A stretch of DNA of 64,000 bases from positions 1 to 64,000 of the forward strand of contig ONJX01000007.1 in NCBI GenBank assembly GCA_900318255.1. Reading direction: 5' to 3'. Made by a program: the position numbers and the translations under genes. Origin of the DNA: an uncultured Prevotellaceae bacterium (lineage in GTDB: Bacteria; Bacteroidota; Bacteroidia; Bacteroidales; Muribaculaceae). A model generated the notes under the pieces. That model was not told the origin of the DNA. It searched no databases and saw only the letters and a program-made list of their open reading frames with translations. Of the stretch, positions 1 through 6,889 are shown in pieces; the first letter of the stretch is position 1, and every line of letters starts with the position of its first letter.

Positions 1-4
1 CTTT

Positions 5-106
5 TCATGTGAGCCTATAATCGTTCCTCTCCAGCCCTGAGCGATTTATCATCTCTTTATACTCCTGCTCAAAAGTCTGTTCTTTGTGATGCTCACGCTC
101 ACAATC
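5..106 (-). pseudogene. C-terminal remnant of an IS200/IS605- or RAYT-like Y1 transposase
   Basis: On the minus strand an open stretch reads EREHHKEQTFEQEYKEMINR and then ends at a TGA. The REHH-K-TFEEEY pattern near the C-terminus is typical of IS200/REP-associated tyrosine transposases. A stop codon lies just upstream in the same frame, so only about 34 residues survive. The assignment rests on motif memory, not a search. Confidence 0.45.
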
Positions 107-201
107 TCATTACCAGGTTTATGAAAATACCACTCTTTTTCATGGAATAACGTTGATTTTATACTATTTTCCGAGAAAAAACGATATTTTTCAAGAAAAA
201 A

Positions 202-233
202 TTTGTTTTTTAAAAAAATATGTTATAAATTTG
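202..233 (+). promoter_or_regulatory. Bacteroidetes-type promoter
   Basis: TTTG (202-205) and TAAATTTG (226-233) are separated by 20 nt, the usual -33/-7 layout of the Bacteroidetes primary sigma factor. It would drive the secreted-protein gene at 510 with a leader of roughly 270 nt. The short open frame at 153-365 overlaps this promoter and is not believed to be coding. Confidence 0.6.
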
Positions 234-392
234 CAGCAAAATCTAACTGAGGGGTGTCCCTCATTATTCTCAAAAAATAGTTGTTTTATAGATAATTGTG
301 TATTTAAGGAACGGGATAGTCGTGAGATTATCCCTTTTTCAGTGCATTTTTTGGTAGATAATTAAAGGTGATTGGTCTAGAAATATCATCTG

Positions 393-431
393 AACGGCGG
401 CAAATGGCCTGCCACTGCTGGCATCGCCGTT
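393..431 (+). promoter_or_regulatory. stem-loop in the 5' leader
   Basis: AACGGCG (393-399) pairs with CGCCGTT (425-431), and an inner ATGGCC/GGCAT pairing extends the stem. It lies in the long leader between the promoter near 226 and the ATG at 510. There is no U-tract, so it is not a terminator. Function unknown. Confidence 0.4.
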
Positions 432-509
432 AAACCAACCCCACTGATAAGAGGTCAAAGAGACAAACAAACAAACAAGAATTATTCACTATTTTAAAAT
501 TTGAGCATT

Positions 510-1760
510 ATGAAAAGGACAGTTTACAACACAATGATTGGCTTGATGCTCGCAAGCGGGCTCGCCATCACATCGACTGGAGCAATGGCGCAAGGCCGCC
601 GTCCAGCAGCAGCTAACAACGCGGCAGCAGCAGGCAACCGCAGTGTTGCCACTGCACCTCGCAATAATGCCGCGACAGTGACTAACAATAATAATGTGTC
701 GAGCCGCCCAGCTGCCACCAGCGTTACTCCACAGGTGACCAGGAGCACCACGCCCAGCGGCACTCGCTCGACAAGCGGCACCCCCACGATGCGTCCATCC
801 ACTGGCAGCACCACCGGTAGCCGCAGCACCACCGGCTCTAGCAGCACCAGCGTTCGCCCCACCACTGGCGGCAACCACGGCACAAGCAGCACAGTGAGCC
901 CTACTATCATCAATGCCAACAGCGGCAACCGCTCGGCAACAAGTGGCACCAGCAGCAATGTGCGCTCCAACGGCACCAGCATAGGCACCACTAGCAACAA
1001 TGCTCGTCCCAGCACTGGCAGCAACGCTCGCCCCAGCACTGGCAGCAACGCTCGCCCCAGCACTGGCAGCAGCAACCGCACCAATTCTGGGCACACACCA
1101 GTACCTAGCAGCCGTCCCGACAACCGTCCCAAGGTTAAGGGCCACGTAGTGACTGGCGGCAGTCCCAGCATCGACTACTCGACCTATCGCTACAACAGCA
1201 GCTGGCGTCCTCGCTACAATGGCGACCGCTTCTTCAACAGCTTCCGTTACAACAGCTGGAGTTGGAGCAACCCCATTCGCCCCTCGGTGCGCCCCTGGCG
1301 TCCAGCCACAATGTGGGTTTATCGTCCTATCGTCACCGTCAACGTGAATCGCTACTACGGCTATCCCACCATTGGTGGAGTGCTGGGACTGGCATGGGGA
1401 ACTTCATTTGGCAACGCCTTGAACTACCTCTACTACAACGGCTACTACATCGACGGCTTCATGGACAACATCGTGTATCTGACCGACGTGGAACTGCTCG
1501 ACTATGGCTGGGACGACGTGATGATGCAGTTTGACGGCAACAACAGACTCGACTACGTGGAGTTTGTATATACCAGCGACGATTACGACACCAGCCGCTT
1601 CTTCAGCCTCTACAATGAGCTGTGCAGCATCTATGGCAGTCCCGTGAGCTTCACTAACTCGATGTACTCCTGGTATGGAGGCGACGGCATAGGCTTCGTG
1701 AACCTCGGCTTCGACCGCACTTACGACTACAGCTACACCGTACTTGCCTTTGGCGTATAA
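510..1760 (+). CDS. secreted low-complexity protein with S/T/N/G-rich repeats
   Basis: The product has 416 residues. A signal peptide covers about residues 1-28 (MKRTVYNTMIG to AMAQ). Residues 30-200 are an Asn/Ser/Thr/Gly/Arg-rich region that should be disordered, including tandem NARPSTGS units near nt 1005-1070. The C-terminal 200 residues are rich in Tyr, Trp and Asp and look folded. I chose the ATG at 510 over the in-frame TTG at 501 because it begins a proper signal peptide. The gene stands alone, with its own promoter and terminator. I do not recognise the family; a surface or periplasmic role is inferred only from the signal peptide. Confidence 0.75.
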   Translation: MKRTVYNTMIGLMLASGLAITSTGAMAQGRRPAAANNAAAAGNRSVATAPRNNAATVTNNNNVSSRPAATSVTPQVTRSTTPSGTRSTSGTPTMRPSTGSTTGSRSTTGSSSTSVRPTTGGNHGTSSTVSPTIINANSGNRSATSGTSSNVRSNGTSIGTTSNNARPSTGSNARPSTGSNARPSTGSSNRTNSGHTPVPSSRPDNRPKVKGHVVTGGSPSIDYSTYRYNSSWRPRYNGDRFFNSFRYNSWSWSNPIRPSVRPWRPATMWVYRPIVTVNVNRYYGYPTIGGVLGLAWGTSFGNALNYLYYNGYYIDGFMDNIVYLTDVELLDYGWDDVMMQFDGNNRLDYVEFVYTSDDYDTSRFFSLYNELCSIYGSPVSFTNSMYSWYGGDGIGFVNLGFDRTYDYSYTVLAFGV

Positions 1761-1827
1761 AATCACACATACCAAGCCAAGCAAGCGACGACTCTATATA
1801 CCAAACCAACACAATCATTTAAAAAGC

Positions 1828-1857
1828 AGGAGCCTCACTAGCTGGGGCTCCTATTTT
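1828..1857 (+). terminator. intrinsic terminator
   Basis: AGGAGCC and GGCTCCT pair around a short loop and are followed by ATTTTAT, about 65 nt after the stop codon at 1760. Confidence 0.6.
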
Positions 1858-1868
1858 ATGGGGGGATG

Positions 1869-2068
1869 GGGGATCGGAGGTCGGGGATCGGAGGGCGGGG
1901 ATCGGAGGTCGAGGATAGGAGGTCGGGGATCGGAGGTCGGGGATCGGGGGGCGGGGGGCGGAATAGGGACAAGAACCTTCCTCGACCCTCAATCCCCCAT
2001 CCCCCATCCCCGATCCCCCATCCTCGATCCCCCATCCTCGATCCCCCATCCCCGATCCTCGATCCTCG
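1869..2068. repeat. paired 14-bp G-rich and C-rich tandem arrays (giant inverted repeat)
   Basis: Six consecutive 14-bp units of the type GGGGATCGGAGGTC fill 1869-1952. After a short spacer, C-rich 14-bp units such as ATCCCCCATCCTCG fill about 1991-2068. The two halves are roughly complementary, so the block could extrude as a long cruciform, and the G-rich strand could form quadruplexes. It sits between the end of one gene and the stop of rnz. The open frames here are artefacts of the repeat. Confidence 0.8.
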
Positions 2069-2073
2069 ATCCA

Positions 2074-2997
2074 TCACTTCAGATTGCTGAGATCAATCTT
2101 CATGCCCTCGGTGGCGGCGATGGTGTTAGGGAACTCGGCTTGGGCCTCTCGCTCAAGCAGACTGATGTCCTTGTAACGGCTGCTATAATGGCCAAGCAGG
2201 AGCCTCTTGACACCCGCCTCACGTGCCACCATTGCCGCCTGGCGTGCTGTGCTGTGATAGCGCTTGGTAGCGTCCTTGAGGTTGGCCTCGCCGTAGGTAG
2301 CCTCGTGGTATATCCAATCTACTCCCTTAACCGCATTAATCACCCGCTTGGAGTATTTAGTGTCGGCACAATAGGCATAAGATATCGACCTGTCGGCATC
2401 GGTGGTGAGCTCAGAGTTGGGTATCACCACCCCGCTAGGCGAGACGTAATCCTTGCCTTGCTGCAAGCTATACATGGCATGATGTGGCACCTGGCGCTGC
2501 TGGCACGCCCATGAGTTGATGTGTCGCAACTTGGGCTTCTCCTGGAACAGAAAGCCCACGCACGGCACGCGGTGAGTCACCGGGAAGGAGGTCACAGTGA
2601 TAGCATTGTCCTCATAGATCACCGCCTTGTGGGTGTCGATGATGTTGAACCTAAGGTCATAGGAGCGGTCGCGGCAGAAGAAGTCGAGCATCCTCCCAAA
2701 GAGCTCGGCGCCGTCCTTGAAGATGTGTACCGTCACGGTACCGCCAATGTTGTGAAGCGCCATCGTCGAGAGCAACCCCAGCAACCCAAAGCAGTGGTCG
2801 CCATGCAGGTGGCTGATAAAAATGTTTTTTAGCCTGGAGAACTTCAGGTGACGGCGTTGCATCTCGAGCTGCGCGCCCTCGCCACAGTCAATCATCATCA
2901 GGTGGCCACGCACATTGAGCACCTGGCACGATGGCAGGTGCTGCAAGGTTGACTTGGCCGACCCACACCCCAGGATGTTAAGTTCCAAGATGTCCAT
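2074..2997 (-). CDS. rnz: ribonuclease Z (tRNA 3' endonuclease)
   Basis: The 307-residue product is a metallo-beta-lactamase-fold nuclease of the RNase Z/ElaC family, which trims tRNA 3' trailers in the cytoplasm. The zinc-binding HLHGDH motif is at residues 63-68, within FISHLHGDHCFGLLGLL, and an exosite-like segment with conserved GHYSSRY lies near the C-terminus. The length matches the short bacterial form. I chose the ATG at 2997 (MDILELNILGCGSAKST) because the conserved N-terminus begins there; the frame is open further upstream to 3060 but those residues do not look like the family. The promoter at 3069-3100 leaves a leader of about 65 nt. The stop abuts the 14-bp repeat array. Confidence 0.93.
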   Translation of the reverse strand: MDILELNILGCGSAKSTLQHLPSCQVLNVRGHLMMIDCGEGAQLEMQRRHLKFSRLKNIFISHLHGDHCFGLLGLLSTMALHNIGGTVTVHIFKDGAELFGRMLDFFCRDRSYDLRFNIIDTHKAVIYEDNAITVTSFPVTHRVPCVGFLFQEKPKLRHINSWACQQRQVPHHAMYSLQQGKDYVSPSGVVIPNSELTTDADRSISYAYCADTKYSKRVINAVKGVDWIYHEATYGEANLKDATKRYHSTARQAAMVAREAGVKRLLLGHYSSRYKDISLLEREAQAEFPNTIAATEGMKIDLSNLK

Positions 2998-3068
2998 ATC
3001 AATATCTACAAATACTTTATTCAAGTTTATATAAAAACGACTGGCAGCAGCGAGCAGCAAAGAGTTTT

Positions 3069-3100
3069 CAAAGATAGTGAAAATTCTTCACATGGGCAAA
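3069..3100 (-). promoter_or_regulatory. promoter of rnz
   Basis: Read on the minus strand, TATCTTTG (3076-3069) has a TTTG 20 nt upstream (3100-3097), a complete Bacteroidetes -7/-33 pair pointing at rnz. Confidence 0.7.
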
Positions 3101-3225
3101 GAAAAAGGCACTCACTACCCAAAACGGCAAGAAATTTGTACATTTCAGCTAAAAAAAAGTTAAAATCAACTATTTAATTACCCAAAACACTTGCACACTA
3201 TCTAGCAACTCTATAAATTTGCACC

Positions 3226-3298
3226 AAGTTTTTTCATAGGATTAGATTTTTAAGGTTTACTTTATGCGGATGTTGAGAAACATCTGCATAATTTTTTT
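3226..3298 (+). ncRNA. candidate small RNA of about 73 nt with its own promoter and terminator
   Basis: A TAAATTTG box at 3214-3221 would start a transcript near 3226. A perfect 13-bp hairpin (3262-3274 with 3279-3291, GAGA loop) followed by seven Ts ends it near 3298. Between them is CATAGGATTAGATTTTTAAGG, a kind of sequence I associate from memory with short conserved RNAs of Bacteroidales, possibly the Rfam Bacteroidales-1 motif. No open frame fits. The promoter-terminator spacing is seen directly; the family name is a guess. Confidence 0.55.
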
Positions 3299-3417
3299 GT
3301 ACTTGACAAAGACAATTAAGGACAAAATCATCTTGCATAAGTCACTCCCGAGCGTGCTTTGTGGGCCAAAGCGTAAACAGGTTGTAGTGCCCAATATCTC
3401 ACAACTGTCTTCCACAA

Positions 3418-3470
3418 ACCACAAACCATAAACCACAAACGATAAACCACAAACCATAAACGATAAACCA
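3418..3470. repeat. AAACCATAAACSATAAACCAC word repeats
   Basis: Variants of AAACCATAAACC and AAACGATAAACC are concatenated here. The same words recur at 16352-16376 (reverse strand) and 57923-57943. The rest of 3299-3558 shows nothing I can identify. Confidence 0.6.
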
Positions 3471-3558
3471 AAGAGCAACAACTTGCGGAACTTTAACTAA
3501 TAATGTAAAAAATGAAACTTAACACTCAAAATCTTAGCACTTATCACATAAAAATCAC

Positions 3559-3566
3559 TACCTTTG
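3559..3566 (+). promoter_or_regulatory. -7 promoter box (TACCTTTG)
   Basis: This canonical TAnnTTTG box ends 25 nt before the ATG of the phosphodiesterase gene. The -33 element is poorly conserved. Confidence 0.55.
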
Positions 3567-3591
3567 CAAAAAAACAAATCATCAGAACACT

Positions 3592-4806
3592 ATGAAACGA
3601 CTTCTCAACATGATGCTGGCACTAGTGCTGGCGGGCGCTGCCTGGGCAGCGGGTAATGAAAACTACACAGTGATCGTCTCGTGCGACGGACTGCGATGGG
3701 ACTATGCCGAGTGCTTCGACATGCCGTTCTTCGACCGACTCGCCAAAGAGGGCGTCAAGGCCGTGATGCAACCCTCGTTCCCCACCAAGACCTTCCCCAA
3801 CCACTACACCCTTGCCACGGGTCTCTACCCTGACCACCACGGCATTATCGCCAACACATTCAGAATCCTCGACGAGGACAAGAAATACCGCATTGGCAGC
3901 GAAGTGGCTGGCCAGGGCAAATACTACGGCGGCGACCCCATCTGGCTCACCGCCAAGCGCCAGGGCGTGAACACGGCTACCGTCTATTGGGTGGGCAGCG
4001 ACGTGAAAATCAACGGCGAGTACCCCACCTACTGGCAGGACTACCGCAAGAAGCCGCTACTCAAGCCCGAAGAGCGCGTAGATAAAGTAATCGAGCTGCT
4101 CAACCAGCCTGTGGACAAGCGCCCGCACCTGGTGATGTGCTACTTTGAGGAACCCGACCACTCGGGCCACAGCTACGGCCCCATCAACAAGAAGACTCGC
4201 CGCGTGGCCGAGAGCCTCGACGACCTGCTGTGGAAACTATGGGCGCGCCTGAAGGCGATTCCCGAGATTGGCGACAAAATCAACCTCATCATCACCGGCG
4301 ACCACGGCATGGCATGGCTTAGCGACGTGCGTGTGGTGCGCAGCGACCACTACATCAAGAAAGAGTGGGTGCAGCACTTCGACGGCGACAGCCCAGCGCT
4401 CATCTATGTGAGCAAGCCGGAATATGCCGACTCCATCGTCAATGCACTGCAAGGCGTTGATCACATCCGTGCCTGGAAGAAGGGTGAACTGCCAGGCTAC
4501 CTGCACTATGGCACTAACAAGAACATGGGCGACGTGGTGGTGCTGCCCGACCTGGGGTGGGTGTTCCGCGACAACACCAAGGTGAATGGCGGCACTCACG
4601 GCTGGGACCCCACCTATAGCGACATGCTCGTGGGATTCCGGGCCATTGGCCCCGACTTCAAGGTGGGCTATGTGCGTCCAGGCACCTTCCGCAACGTGTG
4701 CATCTATCCCCTGCTGGCCCACCTGCTAGGCATCACACCTGCCGCCTGCGATGGCGACCTCAAGGAGGTGAGCGATATGCTCAAAGTGGCTCCGCCGCAG
4801 TTCTGA
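3592..4806 (+). CDS. ectonucleotide pyrophosphatase/phosphodiesterase-like enzyme
   Basis: The 404-residue product has a signal peptide (residues 1-20) and then a type I phosphodiesterase/nucleotide pyrophosphatase domain of the alkaline phosphatase superfamily. Visible two-zinc-site residues are Asp32 (SCDGLRWD), the nucleophile Thr67 in PTKTFPNHYT, Asp189 and His193 in EEPDHSGHSYGP, Asp237-His238 in GDHGM, and His336 in GTHGWDP. The set is complete, so the enzyme is probably active in the periplasm on nucleotide or phospho-diester substrates; the exact substrate cannot be told. It stands alone, 27 nt after its -7 box. Confidence 0.88.
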   Translation: MKRLLNMMLALVLAGAAWAAGNENYTVIVSCDGLRWDYAECFDMPFFDRLAKEGVKAVMQPSFPTKTFPNHYTLATGLYPDHHGIIANTFRILDEDKKYRIGSEVAGQGKYYGGDPIWLTAKRQGVNTATVYWVGSDVKINGEYPTYWQDYRKKPLLKPEERVDKVIELLNQPVDKRPHLVMCYFEEPDHSGHSYGPINKKTRRVAESLDDLLWKLWARLKAIPEIGDKINLIITGDHGMAWLSDVRVVRSDHYIKKEWVQHFDGDSPALIYVSKPEYADSIVNALQGVDHIRAWKKGELPGYLHYGTNKNMGDVVVLPDLGWVFRDNTKVNGGTHGWDPTYSDMLVGFRAIGPDFKVGYVRPGTFRNVCIYPLLAHLLGITPAACDGDLKEVSDMLKVAPPQF

Positions 4807-4809
4807 GGC

Positions 4810-4968
4810 GCTGCGCTGGTTGTGGCGCTTCGCTGATGCGAGCTGGGCTTTCTAGATGTTCTAGATATCTAGAATTTCTAGAACTTCTAGAAACTCTGGC
4901 AACTCTCCACTCACAAACTATAAACTATTAACTGTGAACTATTAACTACTAACTATTAACTATCAGAG
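4810..4968. repeat. intergenic repeat cluster: 17-bp words, TCTAGA cluster, ACTATTAACT cluster
   Basis: Two copies of a GCTTCGCTGG-type word start at 4810 and 4827 (17-bp period). They are followed by TCTAGA/TTCTAGAA words (about 4849-4905) and by ACTATTAACTAC words (about 4914-4968). The 17-bp word returns four times at 60671-60731, and the TCTAGA words recur in several other spacers. Confidence 0.65.
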
Positions 4969-4970
4969 CT

Positions 4971-5732
4971 ATGAGCTATAGCGACGACGAGTGGTGGATC
5001 TACCGCACCTATACCGACCCCGACGGCATTGAGTTTAATGTCATGGGGCTTGTGCTGCTGGCTGCTGCCATAGTGATGCTGTGGCAAGAGCCTGGCTACA
5101 TGGTGTTCATCATGTGCCTGGCCATCAACGTGCTGCTGCACGAGGGCGGCCACTACATCGCCGGCAGGGCATTCAAGTGCGTGGTGAGAAGGGTCGCGGT
5201 GTTCTTCATCCCCGTAGTATCCTATAAGAATAGAGCCACCAGCTCCTACGACCCCGCCACCCACTCCTGGCGCGACACGGTGTGGACACTGGGCGTGCTG
5301 CCCTTTGGCGGATACACCACCTTTGAGACGGCAACCACCCCGGCGCCGGCCACCCCGCGCCATAGCCCTTTTCTCAACCACAAGCCAGCCTGGCAGCGCC
5401 TCATCATCAACACCGCCGGCATTATGGTGAACCTCGCCACGTTTGTGGTGTGCCTGGCCATCAACGGCTTCTCGCTGACGGTCACCGGCAACCCCTGGCT
5501 CAGCACCATGCTATACCTCTCGCTATCGCTCTCGGTGCTCAACCTGCTGCCACTCTACCCTCTCGACGGTGCTGCTGCCATCATCTCCATCTACGAGGTG
5601 TGTACAGGCCACAAGCCTCCCAAAACGCTCCTCACCATTTTCCAAATCGCTGGAGTGGTGCTTTTCATCTACCTCTTCTGGCTTAACCCCAGCATCCTCA
5701 ACAAGCTTATAAACCTTGTCATCAGCAACTAA
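4971..5732 (+). CDS. site-2-protease-like (M50) membrane metalloprotease
   Basis: The 253-residue protein has several hydrophobic segments. HEGGH at residues 57-61 matches the zinc HExxH motif inside a membrane helix, and PLYPLDG with Asp199 matches the third-ligand N/LxPLDG motif of M50 proteases. The spacing and membrane context support an intramembrane protease or a close relative. Substrate unknown. The start follows a repeat-rich spacer with no clear Shine-Dalgarno, which is normal for this phylum. It converges on the next gene across a shared terminator. Confidence 0.75.
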   Translation: MSYSDDEWWIYRTYTDPDGIEFNVMGLVLLAAAIVMLWQEPGYMVFIMCLAINVLLHEGGHYIAGRAFKCVVRRVAVFFIPVVSYKNRATSSYDPATHSWRDTVWTLGVLPFGGYTTFETATTPAPATPRHSPFLNHKPAWQRLIINTAGIMVNLATFVVCLAINGFSLTVTGNPWLSTMLYLSLSLSVLNLLPLYPLDGAAAIISIYEVCTGHKPPKTLLTIFQIAGVVLFIYLFWLNPSILNKLINLVISN

Positions 5733-5751
5733 TGGTCACTCCATAGCACAA

Positions 5752-5805
5752 GAAAAAAGAAACATCGAGGACACAATGTGTGTGTCGCTCGATGTTTCTT
5801 TTTTT
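5752..5805. terminator. bidirectional terminator
   Basis: GAAAAAAGAAACATCGAG (5752-5769) pairs with CTCGATGTTTCTTTTTTT (5788-5805). It has an A-tract on one side and a T-tract on the other, so it can serve both converging genes. Confidence 0.8.
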
Positions 5806-5823
5806 CTTAGTACAGCAAAAAAA

Positions 5824-6525
5824 TTAGAAATTCACGCCGAAGTTGAGATAGAGGGTGCGGTTGCTGCTTGAGTTGTAGTCGTCGTGGCTGATGTTGGCCA
5901 GGCCTATGTCGTAGGTCAAGTCGAGGTAGAACATACTGAAGCCCGCTCCGCAGCCTATGCGCAGACCGCCGTCGAAGCGCTTGAGGCGTTCCATGCCATC
6001 TTTATCCTTGCCAAAAGCACCAATCTTGGTGTGGTCGGTGAGGTCTTTAATGCTGCCCCCTACTCCCACTCCCAGGTATCCGCCAAAGAGAGGATGTATC
6101 GAGATGCCAATGTCGGTGTAATAAATGTACTTGAACACCAGTGGCAACTCGATGTAGCTCAGGTTAGTAGCCAACTTGTGGCCCACAAAGTCGCCCTTGC
6201 CGCCCTTGTTGACGTAGCTCAGCCCGGTCTCAAAGAACACCGGTGCGCGGTTAGTAATTTCAAAACCTACCACACCGCCCAGGTGCAGCCCCGTCTTGCT
6301 GTCGCCAGCATAGGAGATGGCGTCGCCGCTGATGTGCGAGAATGCTGGTCCAATGCGCAATCCAAAGTACATGTCCTTGCCATAGTAGTTCCTGATCCAG
6401 CGGCTGTGGCCGCGCTCGTAGTCGTAACGGTTGCTGGGTGCTGAGGAAGAATAGTTGTGGCGCTGCGCCATCATGGGCAGAGCCGCCATGAGCGCAATCA
6501 TTGCTAGTGTAAATAATTTCTTCAT
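5824..6525 (-). CDS. outer-membrane beta-barrel protein, PorT-like
   Basis: The 233-residue product has a signal peptide (MKKLFTLAMIALMAALPMMAQ). It is built of alternating beta strands such as MYFGLRIGPAFSHISG, VVGFEITNRAPVFFETGLSYV and FSMFYLDLTYDIGLANI, and ends in Phe (LYLNFGVNF), a usual signal for outer-membrane insertion. This is the small 8-stranded barrel seen in PF13568-type porin-family proteins. Role unknown. The promoter at 6569-6600 precedes it by about 45 nt. Confidence 0.75.
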   Translation of the reverse strand: MKKLFTLAMIALMAALPMMAQRHNYSSSAPSNRYDYERGHSRWIRNYYGKDMYFGLRIGPAFSHISGDAISYAGDSKTGLHLGGVVGFEITNRAPVFFETGLSYVNKGGKGDFVGHKLATNLSYIELPLVFKYIYYTDIGISIHPLFGGYLGVGVGGSIKDLTDHTKIGAFGKDKDGMERLKRFDGGLRIGCGAGFSMFYLDLTYDIGLANISHDDYNSSSNRTLYLNFGVNF

Positions 6526-6568
6526 AATGCGTAATATATTGTTAAAGTGAGTATTATTTTCAAAACTG

Positions 6569-6600
6569 CAAAGTTAAGAAAAACTTTTTAAAAAAACAAG
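6569..6600 (-). promoter_or_regulatory. promoter of the outer-membrane protein
   Basis: On the minus strand TAACTTTG (6576-6569) lies 20 nt downstream of CTTG (6600-6597), close to the consensus -33/-7 pair. Confidence 0.6.
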
Positions 6601-6622
6601 CACTTATTTTGTCTAAATGATT

Positions 6623-6652
6623 TTTGTATTCCAAAAAAATGCACTACCTTTG
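6623..6652 (+). promoter_or_regulatory. promoter of the structured RNA at 6657
   Basis: TTTG (6623-6626) and TACCTTTG (6645-6652) are 18 nt apart. A transcript would start near 6657. Confidence 0.6.
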
Positions 6653-6656
6653 CACC

Positions 6657-6836
6657 AAAATTCATGTGCAAGGCAAGAGAAATGAAGCCGTTTGATTTTC
6701 TTATACTGAAAGCGCATTATCCTGGCAATCAACCCATTGTTGCCAAGGATAAAATTTCAGACTCTAATTGCACAGCAACGACATGCAGCCTCACACCGTT
6801 ATTAGTGGCAAGCTAATAGCGGTGTGTGTCTTTTTT
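6657..6836 (+). ncRNA. structured RNA of about 180 nt ending in a terminator; 6S-like candidate
   Basis: TGTGCAA near the 5' end pairs with TTGCACA near 6768. Inside, CTGAAA pairs with TTTCAG, and ATCC-GGCAA pairs with TTGCC-GGAT, giving a long rod with internal bulges. A strong hairpin (6792-6805 with 6813-6826) followed by six Ts ends it. The size and rod shape recall 6S RNA (6S-Flavo in Bacteroidetes). The alternative is an attenuating leader of the receptor gene at 6890, because no other promoter is visible between 6836 and 6890. The fold was drawn by eye. Confidence 0.5.
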
Positions 6837-6889
6837 ACACACTTTAACAAGATTACTTTTTAATCATTTTTTATTAATCTAAAAATTCT

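Noticed and set aside
153..365. 70-codon AT-rich frame near the left edge
   Set aside because: It spans the predicted promoter and has no protein-like features.
393..431. Cobalamin riboswitch suggested by GCCACTG, also seen near 16.68 kb
   Set aside because: None of the other conserved B12-riboswitch segments is present, and the genes downstream are not cobalamin-related.
489..1171. Two long minus-strand frames opposite the low-complexity gene
   Set aside because: Their Ala/Val/Leu-rich repeats are the mirror of the Ser/Thr/Asn repeat on the plus strand.
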